A DNA stretch of 64,000 bases from Mycobacterium syngnathidarum (GCF_001942625.1 NZ_MLCL01000029.1:62001-126000); one strand, 5' to 3'. Shown: positions 10,621-19,502, numbered from the stretch's first letter. The notes: generated by a model not told the origin, from the letters alone. Numbers and translations are program-made.

Positions 10621-10626
10621 TACGCT
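10621..10626 (+). promoter_or_regulatory. -10 box (TACGCT) of a probable leaderless promoter
   Basis: TACGCT fits TANNNT and ends 6 bases before the ATG at 10633. Transcription would start at or just before the start codon. Confidence 0.5.
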
Positions 10627-10632
10627 TGCCCC

Positions 10633-10836
10633 ATGGCGGCAATCCTGAACTGGTGGGACGGCGTCGAATTGTGGCTGACCGGGCTGCCGTTCGTCGTGCA
10701 GACCGCTGTGGTGATGCCCGTGGTGCTGGCCCTGGCCTATGGCAGCGCTGTCGTCCTCGACGGTGCGCTGGGCCGGGGAAGCGCCGGGCTGCGCCGGCTG
10801 CGCCACGCCCCGGCTGACGAGGCGGAATCAGAGTGA
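10633..10836 (+). CDS. Small membrane protein (67 aa)
   Basis: The ATG at 10633 (MAAILNWWDGVELW) is preferred to an in-frame upstream ATG because a leaderless-type -10 box ends 6 bases before it. The protein has one hydrophobic segment (FVVQTAVVMPVVLALAYGSAV, described here by its ends at about residues 20-40), followed by a basic stretch and an acidic C terminus. A similar short membrane protein occupies this place in other mycobacteria (Rv2401A family). It overlaps the 28-aa ORF downstream by GTGA. Function unknown. Confidence 0.65.
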   Translation: MAAILNWWDGVELWLTGLPFVVQTAVVMPVVLALAYGSAVVLDGALGRGSAGLRRLRHAPADEAESE

Positions 10837-10919
10837 ACCCGATGCCGCGCTCACGTGTCACGTTGATCTTGATTCTGCTGGTGGTGCTGGTCATCGTGAT
10901 GTGGTTGCTGACCCGTTAG
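10833..10919 (+). CDS. 28-aa single-span membrane miniprotein
   Basis: A GTG at 10833 overlaps the preceding stop codon (GTGA), the same coupling used by confirmed gene pairs in this window. The frame encodes VNPMPRSRV followed by a pure hydrophobic run (TLILILLVVLVIVMWLL) and ends with TR and TAG at 10917-10919. It is too short for routine gene callers. The coupling, the positive N-terminal residues and the clean membrane span support a real, translated miniprotein, perhaps a partner of the 67-aa membrane protein. Confidence 0.5.
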   Translation: MNPMPRSRVTLILILLVVLVIVMWLLTR

Positions 10920-10961
10920 CCAGCCGTCGAGCGCTCGACGGGCGCGATGCCGCAATTCTGT

Positions 10962-10967
10962 TATTCT
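10962..10967 (+). promoter_or_regulatory. -10 box (TATTCT) of the subI operon leader
   Basis: TATTCT fits TANNNT and ends 7 bases before the ATG at 10975, the leaderless spacing. It should drive the poly-cysteine short ORF and the subI-cysTWA operon. Confidence 0.65.
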
Positions 10968-10974
10968 TCGCGCC

Positions 10975-11067
10975 ATGTATTCAGCGTCCGGCAAGACTGA
11001 GAGCCATGTCTTGGCTCTCATTGCCGTGGGTTCGTGCGCTGTTGCTGACGTCGCCTGTTGTCGCTGA
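10975..11067 (+). CDS. Leaderless poly-cysteine short ORF (30 aa), cysteine-responsive leader peptide of the subI operon
   Basis: The ATG lies 7 bases after a TATTCT -10 box, so the mRNA should begin at this codon. The 30-aa peptide starts MYSASGK and ends ADVACCR, with Cys at residues 21, 28 and 29. The gap to subI is 122 bases. Leaderless poly-cysteine short ORFs upstream of sulfur-assimilation operons are known in mycobacteria as cysteine-responsive attenuators. Slow translation of the Cys codons under cysteine limitation alters downstream RNA structure. The position upstream of sulfate-transport genes fits that role exactly. Confidence 0.75.
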   Translation: MYSASGKTESHVLALIAVGSCAVADVACCR

Positions 11068-11189
11068 CTCCACTCCGTCCGCGGATTGGTGTCGGTGGCG
11101 GTTCTGTGCCCGGATGCTCGTCGCTTGCCTCCCTCGCCTTTCCGACTGACGGACCTCGCAATGTCGGCTGCCCGTAAGAAAGGTCATCA
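11068..11189 (+). promoter_or_regulatory. Attenuator / translation-control leader of subI
   Basis: Lies between the short ORF stop and the subI start. The subI ribosome binding site GAAAGG (11178-11183) has an exact complement, CCTTTC (11137-11142), so a 6-bp stem could hide it. A second small hairpin (TCCG/CGGA, 11141-11153) lies beside the anti-Shine-Dalgarno arm. This is a plausible switch controlled by ribosome position on the poly-Cys ORF, but the fold is a proposal by eye. Confidence 0.45.
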
Positions 11190-12233
11190 GTGCCCGTTCA
11201 CAAATCCAAGATCAGCAAGTTCTGGCGTACTGCCACCGTCCTGGCCGCCACTGCCGTGCTTGCGGTCGGCTGCGCCGGCGGTGCCAGTGATGTCGTCGGT
11301 GGCGATCCTGGTGCCGCGAACGCCGACACCACGCTGACGCTCGTCGCCTACGCAGTGCCGGAGCCGGGCTGGAGCAAGATCATCCCGGCGTTTGCCGCCA
11401 CCGAGGAAGGCAAGGGCGTTGCGGTGCGGACGTCGTACGGGGCCTCGGGCGACCAGTCCCGGGCCGTGGCCGATGGCAAGCCGGCCGACATCGTCAACTT
11501 CTCGGTCGAGCCCGACATCGCCCGTCTGGTGAAGGCCGACAAGGTGCCCGATGACTGGAACGCGGGCAACACCAAGGGCACCCCGTTCGGTTCTGTGGTG
11601 TCCTTGGTGGTGCGCAAGGGCAACCCCAAGGGCATCAAAGATTGGGATGACCTGCTGCAGCCCGGGCTCGAGGTGGTCACTCCGAGTCCGCTGAGTTCGG
11701 GTTCGGCCAAGTGGAACCTGCTGGCGCCCTACGCGGTAAAAAGCAACGGCGGCAAGGATTCTGCTGCCGGCCTCGAGTTCGTCGACAAGCTGGTGACCGA
11801 GCACGTCAAGACCCGCCCGAGTTCGGGGCGCGAGGCCACCGACGTGTTCCTGCAGGGCACCGGCGACGTCCTGATCAGCTATGAGAACGAGGCGATCTAC
11901 GTCGAGCGGCAGGGCAAGGACATCGAGCATGTCAACCCGCCGCAGACCTTCAAGATCGAGAACTCCGTCGCCGTCGTCAAGACCAGCGCGCACGCTGACA
12001 AGGCCAAGGCCCTGGCGAACTTCCTGCTCACCGCCGAGGGACAGAAGCTGTGGGCCGAGGCCGGATTCCGTCCGGTCAACCCCGCGGTGGCGGCGGACTT
12101 CGTCAAGGACTTCCCGACTCCGGAGAAGCTGTGGACGATCGCTGACCTCGGCGGATGGGACGAGGTCGACCCGGCGTTGTTCGACAAGGACAACGGCTCG
12201 ATCACCAAGATCTACAAGCAGGCAACTGGATGA
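11190..12233 (+). CDS. subI: Sulfate/thiosulfate ABC transporter substrate-binding lipoprotein
   Basis: The GTG start has GAAAGG 6 bases upstream. The 347-aa protein begins with a lipoprotein signal ending in the lipobox AVGC. It then matches sulfate-binding proteins, with TLTLVAYAVPEPGWSKIIPAF, SYGASGDQSRAV, and PHxxGSAKWN-type PLSSGSAKWNLLAPYA. It captures sulfate or thiosulfate outside the membrane and hands it to CysT/CysW. It is the first structural gene of a four-gene operon and overlaps cysT by ATGA. Confidence 0.92.
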   Translation: MPVHKSKISKFWRTATVLAATAVLAVGCAGGASDVVGGDPGAANADTTLTLVAYAVPEPGWSKIIPAFAATEEGKGVAVRTSYGASGDQSRAVADGKPADIVNFSVEPDIARLVKADKVPDDWNAGNTKGTPFGSVVSLVVRKGNPKGIKDWDDLLQPGLEVVTPSPLSSGSAKWNLLAPYAVKSNGGKDSAAGLEFVDKLVTEHVKTRPSSGREATDVFLQGTGDVLISYENEAIYVERQGKDIEHVNPPQTFKIENSVAVVKTSAHADKAKALANFLLTAEGQKLWAEAGFRPVNPAVAADFVKDFPTPEKLWTIADLGGWDEVDPALFDKDNGSITKIYKQATG

Positions 12234-13108
12234 CATCTGCAGCCCAGAACGACGCGGCCCAGCCCGATTCGGGTGTGCCCGCGCCGGCGGATCCCACCCT
12301 CGGCGCGCGGCCCGGCCGTTACGGAAGTACCTCGCTGCGCGTGGGTGCGGCCTCGATCTGGTTGAGCCTCATCGTCCTGCTGCCCTTGGCGGCGATCCTG
12401 TGGCAGGCCGCCGGCGGTGGGTGGAACGCCTTCTGGGCGGCTGTCACCTCCAACGCGGCCGTCGAATCGTTCCGGGTGACGCTGACCATCTCGGCCGGAG
12501 TCACGGTGGTGAACCTGGTTTTCGGTCTGATCGTGGCCTGGGTGCTGATCCGTGACGACTTCCCCGGCAAGCGGTTGGTCGACTCGGTGATCGACCTGCC
12601 CTTCGCCCTGCCGACGATCGTGGCCAGCCTGGTGATGCTGGCGCTGTACGGTCCGGCCAGTCCGGTCGGGTTGCACCTGCAGCACACCAAGTGGGGCGTC
12701 GGCGTCGCGCTGCTGTTCGTCACACTGCCGTTCGTGGTGCGCTCGGTGCAGCCGGTGCTGCTCGAGCTCGACCGGGAGACCGAGGAGGCGGCCGCCTCGC
12801 TGGGCGCCAACAACCGGGTGATCTTCTTGAAGGTGATCCTGCCGGCCTTGCTGCCGTCGCTGCTGTCGGGAGCGGGCCTCGCGTTCTCCCGTGCCATCGG
12901 TGAGTTCGGCTCGGTGGTGCTGATCGGTGGTGCGATACCGGGCGAGACCGAGGTGTCTTCGCAGTGGATCCGGACTCTGATCGAGAATGACGACCCTACC
13001 GGTGCTGCCGCGATCTCCGTTGTGCTGCTGCTGATCTCGTTCGCGGTGTTGTTGGTGCTGCGCGCAGTGGGTTCGCGGGCGGCCAAGCGGGAGGAGCTTT
13101 CGGCATGA
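12230..13108 (+). CDS. cysT: Sulfate/thiosulfate ABC transporter permease CysT
   Basis: ATG at 12230 overlaps the subI stop codon, giving 292 aa. Six or so membrane segments carry the CysT-specific DLPFALPTIVASLVMLALYG. The EAA loop for ATPase contact is EEAAASLGANNRVIFLKVILP, here split by its ends at residues ~185-205. One half of the membrane channel; the partner CysW follows with an ATGA overlap. Confidence 0.92.
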   Translation: MTSAAQNDAAQPDSGVPAPADPTLGARPGRYGSTSLRVGAASIWLSLIVLLPLAAILWQAAGGGWNAFWAAVTSNAAVESFRVTLTISAGVTVVNLVFGLIVAWVLIRDDFPGKRLVDSVIDLPFALPTIVASLVMLALYGPASPVGLHLQHTKWGVGVALLFVTLPFVVRSVQPVLLELDRETEEAAASLGANNRVIFLKVILPALLPSLLSGAGLAFSRAIGEFGSVVLIGGAIPGETEVSSQWIRTLIENDDPTGAAAISVVLLLISFAVLLVLRAVGSRAAKREELSA

Positions 13109-13926
13109 CGCTCTCACCGTCGGCGCGGTACCTGTTGCGCTTTCTGGCGCTGGCCTATGTGGCGGTGCTGGTGGTGGTCCCGGTCGGGTTGATCCTCCTG
13201 CGCACGTTCAGCCCGGGGATCGGCGCGTTCTTCGCATCGGTGGGCACGCCCGCGGCCATCTCGGCGCTGAACCTCTCGCTGTTGGTCGTGGCGATCGTGG
13301 TGCCGCTGAACGTGTTGTTCGGCGTTCCCACGGCCTTGGTGCTGGCGCGCAACCGGTTCCGCGGCAAGAGTGCCCTGCAGGCGATCATCGATCTGCCGTT
13401 CGCGGTGTCGCCGGTGGTTGTGGGTGTCGCACTGATCCTGCTGTGGGGTTCGGCCGGGTTGCTCGGATTTGTCGAGAACAACCTCGGCTTCAAGATCATC
13501 TTCGGGTTCCCCGGCATCGTGCTCGCCAGCATCTTCGTGACTGTCCCATTCGTCATCCGTGAGGTCGAGCCGGTGCTGCACGAGATCGGCACCGACCAGG
13601 AAGAGGCCGCCGCCACCCTGGGATCGACCTGGTGGCAGACGTTCTGGCGGATTACGCTGCCGTCGATCCGGTGGGGTCTGACCTACGGAATCGTGCTGAC
13701 CATCGCCCGCACGCTCGGTGAGTTCGGTGCGGTGATCATGGTGTCCTCGAATCTTCCCGGCATCTCCCAGACGCTCACGCTGCTGGTGGCCGACCGCTAC
13801 AACCGCGGCACCGACGAATCGGTGTACGGGGCGTATGCCCTCTCGACATTGCTCATGGCGGTTGCCGTGGTGGTGCTGGTTGTCCAGGTGATCCTCGACC
13901 GGCGCCGAACCAAGGCCGCGCAGTAG
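13105..13926 (+). CDS. cysW: Sulfate/thiosulfate ABC transporter permease CysW
   Basis: A 273-aa permease homologous to CysT, with IIDLPFAVSPVVVGVALILL and the EAA loop EEAAATLGSTWWQTFWRIT. ARTLGEFGAVIMVSSNLPG is the family signature near the C terminus. It pairs with CysT to form the transmembrane pathway. ATGA overlap with cysT indicates coupled, stoichiometric translation. Confidence 0.92.
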   Translation: MTLSPSARYLLRFLALAYVAVLVVVPVGLILLRTFSPGIGAFFASVGTPAAISALNLSLLVVAIVVPLNVLFGVPTALVLARNRFRGKSALQAIIDLPFAVSPVVVGVALILLWGSAGLLGFVENNLGFKIIFGFPGIVLASIFVTVPFVIREVEPVLHEIGTDQEEAAATLGSTWWQTFWRITLPSIRWGLTYGIVLTIARTLGEFGAVIMVSSNLPGISQTLTLLVADRYNRGTDESVYGAYALSTLLMAVAVVVLVVQVILDRRRTKAAQ

Positions 13927-13946
13927 GCCCATAAGGAGATAAGCGC

Positions 13947-14996
13947 ATGACCCAAGCGATCGTGGTTCGGGGCGCCAACAAGCATTACGGCGAATTCGCG
14001 GCGCTCGACGATATCGACTTCGAGGTGCCCTCAGGTTCGTTGACCGCGCTGCTGGGTCCCAGTGGCTCGGGCAAGTCCACCCTGCTGCGTGCCATCGCGG
14101 GCCTGGATCAGCCCGATACCGGAACCGTCACCATCAACGGGCGCGACGTCACCGGGGTGCCACCGCAGCGCCGGGGGATCGGGTTCGTGTTCCAGCACTA
14201 TGCGGCCTTCAAACACCTGAATGTCCGCGACAACGTCGCCTTCGGCCTCAAGATTCGCAAGCGTCCGAAGGCCGAGGTCAAGGAGAAGGTCGACAATCTT
14301 CTGGAAGTGGTGGGGCTGGCCGGCTTTCAGACCCGCTATCCCAACCAGCTTTCCGGCGGACAGCGCCAGCGGATGGCGCTGGCGCGGGCTTTGGCGGTGG
14401 ATCCGCAGGTACTGCTGCTCGACGAGCCGTTCGGGGCGCTGGATGCCAAGGTGCGCGACGACCTGCGTAGCTGGTTGCGTCGCCTGCACGACGAGGTGCA
14501 TGTCACCACGGTGTTGGTGACGCACGATCAGGCCGAGGCGCTGGACGTGGCGGATCGGATCGCGGTGCTCAACAAGGGCCGTATCGAACAGATCGGCTCG
14601 CCGACCGAAGTGTACGACGAGCCGGCGAACGCATTTGTGATGTCGTTCCTGGGTGCGGTGTCGGAGCTGAACGGAATCTTGGTGCGCCCCCATGACATTC
14701 GTGTCGGCCGCACCCCGGAACTGGCCATCGCCGCAGGCGACGGCACCGCGGAGGCCACCGGGGTGCTGCGGGCCACCATCGACCGGATCGTGATGCTGGG
14801 CTTCGAGGTGCGGGTGGAGCTGACCAGTGCCGCAACCCATGTGCCGTTCACCGCGCAGATCACCCGGGGTGATGCCGAGGCGCTGGCGCTGCGCGAGGGT
14901 GACACCGTCTATGTGCGAGCGACGCGTGTTCCGCAGATCGCCGGGGGAGTGCAGGTTCCGGCGAGCGACGAGGACGAGGCGGTGACCGCCGGCTGA
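13947..14996 (+). CDS. cysA: Sulfate/thiosulfate ABC transporter ATPase CysA
   Basis: A 349-aa ATPase with an AAGGAG ribosome binding site upstream. It carries Walker [10 protein letters not shown], signature [15 protein letters not shown], Walker [13 protein letters not shown], and the switch His in [18 protein letters not shown]-terminal regulatory (TOBE-like) domain of ~110 residues follows ([12 protein letters not shown] onward). It powers sulfate uptake with SubI-CysT-CysW. Last gene of the operon. Confidence 0.93.
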   Translation: MTQAIVVRGANKHYGEFAALDDIDFEVPSGSLTALLGPSGSGKSTLLRAIAGLDQPDTGTVTINGRDVTGVPPQRRGIGFVFQHYAAFKHLNVRDNVAFGLKIRKRPKAEVKEKVDNLLEVVGLAGFQTRYPNQLSGGQRQRMALARALAVDPQVLLLDEPFGALDAKVRDDLRSWLRRLHDEVHVTTVLVTHDQAEALDVADRIAVLNKGRIEQIGSPTEVYDEPANAFVMSFLGAVSELNGILVRPHDIRVGRTPELAIAAGDGTAEATGVLRATIDRIVMLGFEVRVELTSAATHVPFTAQITRGDAEALALREGDTVYVRATRVPQIAGGVQVPASDEDEAVTAG

Positions 14997-15014
14997 GACG
15001 GTCACGGCGCGCGG

Positions 15015-15287
<273 letters not shown>

Positions 15288-15313
15288 TCATGTTGGGCTT
15301 CGTGGTTTCTACT

Positions 15314-15329
15314 ATACCCGCGGGGGTAT
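15314..15329. promoter_or_regulatory. CstR/CsoR-type operator 1
   Basis: ATACCCGCGGGGGTAT: arms ATACCC and GGGTAT are perfect inverted repeats around a 4-base centre. It lies between the TauE gene and the repressor gene, so it probably gives the repressor its own autoregulated promoter. It matches the two palindromes at 19455 and 19487. Confidence 0.75.
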
Positions 15330-15334
15330 GGGGG

Positions 15335-16195
15335 TCAGGTTGTCGCCGTCGGTGGGCCGAAAAGCCACCGCAGCGGACACCATCCGAGCCGCGCGCAGCT
15401 GAGACTGCCGAGACCGGCCAGCCCGGTCAGGCCCGCGGCGATGAGCCCGACGACGGGGTGCAGCTCCTGGCCGAGAATGACCGAGGCCATGACCAACACG
15501 AACCAGCCGAAGCCCCGGCGCACGGCGTCGGGATCGACGTGCGCGGCCAGCCGGGTGCCCAGCAGGCTGCCCAGCACCGCCGCGGCGGTAACCGCTCCGG
15601 CGATGGTCCAGTCGATCGGCACGGTACTCAGGTGTCCGGCCAGGCCCGCGGCCGAGTTCATCGTGATCACCAGCAGCGAGGTGCCCACCGCGACGGGCAT
15701 GGGCAGGCCGCCCAGCAGCGCCAGCGCGGGCACCACGAGGAAGCCGCCGCCGGCGCCGACGGCGCCCGTCACCACACCGACCCCGAGCCCCATCAGCAGA
15801 ACCTTGGCGATCGGCATCGTCCGCGCGGTCGGTGTGCATGCGTTGCGGCCCTTGATCATTGCGATACCGGTGGCAGTCATCACCACGGTGAAGGCGATCA
15901 GCAGTACCGATCCGGCGACGACGTAGCTCAGCAGGCCGCCCAGGTATGCCCCGACCATGCCGGCCGCCCCGAACAGCAGGCCGCTGCGCCACTGCACGTG
16001 GCCGGCACGGGCATGGGAAAGGGTGCTGACCGCGCTCGTGACCCCGACCACCACGAGCGATGTGGCGATCGCCTGCTTGGCTTCCATGCCGGCCACATAG
16101 GCCAGCAGCGGAACGGTCAGGATCGAGCCGCCCCCGCCGAGGAGTCCGAGTGACACCCCGACCAGGACGGCAAGCGCGACAGCGAGGGCGATCAT
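15335..16195 (-). CDS. TauE/SafE-family anion exporter (sulfite/thiosulfate)
   Basis: A 286-aa polytopic membrane protein with the duplicated TauE/SafE pattern: N-terminal GVSLGLLGGGGSILTVPLL and the repeat VGAGGGFLVVPALALLGG in the second half. Family members move sulfite, sulfoacetate or thiosulfate. In cst operons a TauE protein is thought to remove sulfur oxyanions made during persulfide oxidation. It overlaps the rhodanese gene by ATGA (4 bases). Confidence 0.82.
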   Translation of the reverse strand: MIALAVALAVLVGVSLGLLGGGGSILTVPLLAYVAGMEAKQAIATSLVVVGVTSAVSTLSHARAGHVQWRSGLLFGAAGMVGAYLGGLLSYVVAGSVLLIAFTVVMTATGIAMIKGRNACTPTARTMPIAKVLLMGLGVGVVTGAVGAGGGFLVVPALALLGGLPMPVAVGTSLLVITMNSAAGLAGHLSTVPIDWTIAGAVTAAAVLGSLLGTRLAAHVDPDAVRRGFGWFVLVMASVILGQELHPVVGLIAAGLTGLAGLGSLSCARLGWCPLRWLFGPPTATT

Positions 16196-16788
16196 GCCAA
16201 CGCGCCGGAAAGTGACTGCTTGGAGCCGATCAGCTGCTCGACGACGCTCTGCGCATCACAGGACGCGCCGCGGTTGTACGGCAGCTTGGCCAGCATCATG
16301 CCCATCGCGCAGGTGTTGGTCAGCGCCGCGGTGGTCAACCCGGCCCCGATCCCCGCGGCGACCCACTTGAGCTTGGGGGAGGCGATGCTGCCCAGGACGC
16401 TGCTCAGCACGATCGACCCCGCGACCAGGCGCACCTGGCGCTCGAGGTCCCAGCGCTGCGGGCCGCGGCGCACCGCGAATCCCTTGTCCTGCCAGGCCGT
16501 CATGCCGCCGTCGAGGATCGAGACGTTCGGCAGGCCGGCCTCACGCAAGGTCTGGCCGGCGGTGGTGGCCCGCTGCCCCGACCGGCAGACCAGCACGACA
16601 TCCTCGTCGAGGTGCTGGGCGATCTCGTCACGGTGTTCCCGCAGCAGATCCAGTGGCACGTTGTAAGCGCCTGGAATATGGGCGGTTTCGAATTCACCCG
16701 GCGTGCGGACATCGATGAGCCGCGGGCCGGTGCCGGCTTGCTTGAGCTGGTTGAGCTCGACGGCGTCGATGATCGGCGAGGAGGACAT
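16192..16788 (-). CDS. Rhodanese-domain sulfurtransferase with C-terminal DUF2892 membrane segment
   Basis: A 198-aa protein. Residues ~5-105 form a rhodanese domain with LIDVRTPGEFETAHIPGA and catalytic loop CRSGQR (Cys68). The C-terminal ~80 residues are hydrophobic, with VRLVAGSIVLSSVLGSIASP and GAGLTTAALTNTCAMGMML, the YgaP-like DUF2892 pair of membrane helices. It likely handles persulfide sulfur at the membrane next to SQR. Its start overlaps the SQR stop by one base. Confidence 0.85.
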   Translation of the reverse strand: MSSSPIIDAVELNQLKQAGTGPRLIDVRTPGEFETAHIPGAYNVPLDLLREHRDEIAQHLDEDVVLVCRSGQRATTAGQTLREAGLPNVSILDGGMTAWQDKGFAVRRGPQRWDLERQVRLVAGSIVLSSVLGSIASPKLKWVAAGIGAGLTTAALTNTCAMGMMLAKLPYNRGASCDAQSVVEQLIGSKQSLSGALA

Positions 16789-18008
16789 CAGGCGAGACCT
16801 TTCAACATGAGGTTCCAGTACATGGCGGGCAGTCCGTACTTCTTCAGGTACCAGTAGGGCCGGTGCGGCTTGACCGGATCGAGGAGGGGGAAGGAGGGTT
16901 TGAGGGCGAAGTCGTAGTCGAACTCGGCCAGCAGCATGTCGTGCGAGGAAGTCACGATGGGGCAGGACGCGTAGCCGTCGTAGGATCCGGTGAGCGGGCG
17001 TCCGCTGAGTAGCGCGCCGATGTTCTCGACCACTACGGGCGCTTGTTTGCGAAGGGCCGCACCGGTTTTCGAGTTCGGGGAAGATCCGGCATCGCCGAGG
17101 CCGAACACGTTCGGGTAGCGCACGTGCTGCATGGTGTGCTTGTCGATGTCGACGTATCCGTTGGCGTCTCCACCGACATGGCTTGTCGACAGCGGGCTGG
17201 CCTTGATCCAGTCCGGGGCCGATTGGTGCGGGACCGCGTGCAGCACGTCGTAGGGGAGCGTGGAGTCAGTACCTGCGCCGTCATTGCCGACACTGGTCAC
17301 CGTCACCTTGCGGGACGCCGAATCGACGGCCCGCACTTCACTTCCGGCGTGCAACGTGATGCCGTAGTCAGCGATGACCTTGTCCAGGTTGTCGGCGATG
17401 GCCGGGATGCCGAAGATGCGCGGGGTCGGGACCACCAGGTGTACGTCGATATTGTCGAGCACGCCCTGACGTCGCCAGTGATCGCAGGCCAGGTAGGCGA
17501 TTTTCTGGGGTGCCCCGGCGCATTTGATCGGCCCCGACGGCATGGTGAACACGGCGGTGCCCGACCGGGTGTCGCGGATGAATTCCCATGTGCGCGGGGC
17601 GAGATCGAAGCGGTAGTTCGACGACACACCGTCCTTGCCCAGGGTGTCGGTCAGGCCCTCGATGCGGTGCCAGTCCAACTGGATGCCCGGTGCCACCACG
17701 AGCACGTCGTAGCCGTAGGTCGCGCCGTCGGCACAGGTAACCGTGTTGGCGTCCGGGTCGACGGCCGTGACCGCACTCTTGATCCAGGTTGCGCCGCGCG
17801 GCATGACCGAGGCCTCGGCGCGCTCGGTTTCGGCGGCCGTGGCCTGGCCGCCGCCCACCAGGGTCCACAGCGGCTGGTAGTAGTGCTTGTCGGACGGCTC
17901 GATGATCGCCACGTCGGGGTAATGCTTGCGCAGCAACCGGGCTGCCACGGTGATCCCGGCCGTGCCGCCGCCGATGATCAGGACCTCGTGCTTGACTGGG
18001 GTCGACAT
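16788..18008 (-). CDS. sqr: Sulfide:quinone oxidoreductase (FAD-dependent)
   Basis: A 406-aa flavoprotein. It has an N-terminal FAD-binding GGGTAGITVAARLL, a second nucleotide-binding segment around DVLVVAPGIQLDW, and PIKCAGAPQKIAYLACDHW with Cys163 and Cys175. GLGDAGSSPNSKTGAALRKQ near the C terminus is the FAD ribityl-contact region typical of type II SQR. It would oxidise sulfide to persulfide and pass electrons to menaquinone. The operon context (persulfide dioxygenase, rhodanese) makes the SQR call stronger than a generic NADH-dehydrogenase-like call. Confidence 0.85.
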   Translation of the reverse strand: MSTPVKHEVLIIGGGTAGITVAARLLRKHYPDVAIIEPSDKHYYQPLWTLVGGGQATAAETERAEASVMPRGATWIKSAVTAVDPDANTVTCADGATYGYDVLVVAPGIQLDWHRIEGLTDTLGKDGVSSNYRFDLAPRTWEFIRDTRSGTAVFTMPSGPIKCAGAPQKIAYLACDHWRRQGVLDNIDVHLVVPTPRIFGIPAIADNLDKVIADYGITLHAGSEVRAVDSASRKVTVTSVGNDGAGTDSTLPYDVLHAVPHQSAPDWIKASPLSTSHVGGDANGYVDIDKHTMQHVRYPNVFGLGDAGSSPNSKTGAALRKQAPVVVENIGALLSGRPLTGSYDGYASCPIVTSSHDMLLAEFDYDFALKPSFPLLDPVKPHRPYWYLKKYGLPAMYWNLMLKGLA

Positions 18009-18046
18009 GCTTGTTGTGTTTTCCTGTCTCTCAGAGGGCGTGCGGT

Positions 18047-19426
18047 TCAGGCGGCGTGGGTGCTGTCAGCCCAGGCGCCGTAGCCGCCCAGGATGTCACT
18101 GACATCGGCGAAGCCGCGCTGGCGCAGCAGGCTGGCCGCCACCGAAGAGCGGTAGCCGCCGGCGCAGTAGACCACGGTCGGGCGGGTGGGATCCAGTTCG
18201 TCGGTCCGGTCCGCCAGCTGACCCACCGGAATGTTCACGGCGCCCGGGACCATGCCTGCCTCGGTCTCGCCGGGATTGCGCACGTCGACGATCTGCAGGT
18301 CCGGCACCGTGTCCGCCCGCTCGCCGAAGGCCGTGGCGGTCAACCGCGAGGCGACTGTCACGTCGTCGGAGTGCTCGAACATCGTGCGCTCCGGATCGGC
18401 GAGGTAGCCCAGCACGCGGTCGAATCCGATGCGGGCCAGCCGGTTCTTGCCCTCACGCTCCTCGCCCGGTTCGGTCACCAGCACGATGTCGGCGTCGGGT
18501 TTGACCACCGAACCGGCGAATTCGGCGTAGCGCCCGGCCAGTCCGATGTTGATTGCATTGCGTAGATGACCCAGGGCGAAGTCCTCGGGGCTGCGACCGT
18601 CGATCAACATGGCTCCGTTGCCGACGGCATCGGTGGCCCGGTGGTAATCCAGTGCCTCCGGCATCGCGTCCTCGTCCAGCAGAGCGCGGTCCTTGCGGTT
18701 GAGGATCGCGTCGTACACGAAGTAGCCAGGGGCCGGCGGCTGTCCTGCGGTGACCAGTTCGATGAACGACTGCTTGTCCGGTGCCCGCAGGGCGTAGTTG
18801 GTCTGCTTCTGCTCGCCCATGGTGGACGACAGCTCGGTGGACAGATTCTTGCCGCAGGCCGATCCCGCACCGTGGGCGGGGAAGACCCGGGTGGCATCGG
18901 GCAGCGGCAGCAGCTTCTCGTGCAGTGAGTGATAGAGCTTGTCGGCCAGCTCGTCGCGGGTGAAACCGATCGAGGCCAGCAGATCGGGCCGGCCGACGTC
19001 ACCGATGAACAGGGTGTCGCCGGTCAGGACGCCGTAGGGCACCTCGTCGTCGGCGTGTTCATAGACCACGATGCTCATCGATTCCGGCGTGTGGCCCGGG
19101 GTGTGGCGGAACTCGAGCACGACTTCGCCGAGCGAAATACGTTGGCCGTCTTCGACTCCCAGGTGGTCGAACTCCGGCTGGGCGACCGAGGAGTACACGA
19201 TCGAGGCGCCGGTGGCCTCGGCCAGCTCGAGGTGGCCGGACAGGAAGTCGGCGTGAAAGTGGGTTTCGATCACATGGGTGATCTGCATGCCGAGTTGCTC
19301 GGCGTCGGCGACGTACTCGGAGACGTCGCGCTGGGGGTCGACGACGACGGCGTGACCCGATGACTCGTCACCGATCAGGTACGACGCGTGCGACAGACAG
19401 TCCAGGTAGTACTGGATGAACTTCAT
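18047..19426 (-). CDS. cstB: Persulfide dioxygenase-rhodanese fusion (CstB-like)
   Basis: A 459-aa protein with three parts. Residues 1-~240 are a metallo-beta-lactamase fold of the persulfide dioxygenase type: ETHFHADFLSG (His56, His58, Asp60), RHTPGHTPESM, TGDTLFIGDVGRPDL. Residues ~265-345 are a rhodanese-like domain without a catalytic Cys (loop VTEPGEE). Residues ~360-459 are a second rhodanese domain with loop YCAGGYRSS carrying the catalytic Cys. This dioxygenase, pseudo-rhodanese, rhodanese order is the CstB architecture, which turns persulfides into thiosulfate. An ACAAGGAG ribosome binding site precedes the start. It heads the operon behind two operators. Confidence 0.87.
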   Translation of the reverse strand: MKFIQYYLDCLSHASYLIGDESSGHAVVVDPQRDVSEYVADAEQLGMQITHVIETHFHADFLSGHLELAEATGASIVYSSVAQPEFDHLGVEDGQRISLGEVVLEFRHTPGHTPESMSIVVYEHADDEVPYGVLTGDTLFIGDVGRPDLLASIGFTRDELADKLYHSLHEKLLPLPDATRVFPAHGAGSACGKNLSTELSSTMGEQKQTNYALRAPDKQSFIELVTAGQPPAPGYFVYDAILNRKDRALLDEDAMPEALDYHRATDAVGNGAMLIDGRSPEDFALGHLRNAINIGLAGRYAEFAGSVVKPDADIVLVTEPGEEREGKNRLARIGFDRVLGYLADPERTMFEHSDDVTVASRLTATAFGERADTVPDLQIVDVRNPGETEAGMVPGAVNIPVGQLADRTDELDPTRPTVVYCAGGYRSSVAASLLRQRGFADVSDILGGYGAWADSTHAA

Positions 19427-19454
19427 TGTTCAGCTCCTTGTCGGTTCGGGCTGT

Positions 19455-19470
19455 ATACCTAGGGGGGTAT
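19455..19470. promoter_or_regulatory. CstR/CsoR-type operator 2
   Basis: ATACCTAGGGGGGTAT: same 16-base layout as the other sites, with one arm imperfect. It lies 29 bases upstream of the CstB-like start and 32 bases (about three helical turns) from operator 3, so both would lie on the same DNA face. Confidence 0.75.
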
Positions 19471-19486
19471 CTCAATAGCCTTGAAT

Positions 19487-19502
19487 ATACCCCTTGGGGT
19501 AT
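19487..19502. promoter_or_regulatory. CstR/CsoR-type operator 3
   Basis: ATACCCCTTGGGGTAT: the most regular site, with arms ATACCC/GGGTAT around CTTG. Together with operator 2 it would cover the operon promoter. Confidence 0.8.
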
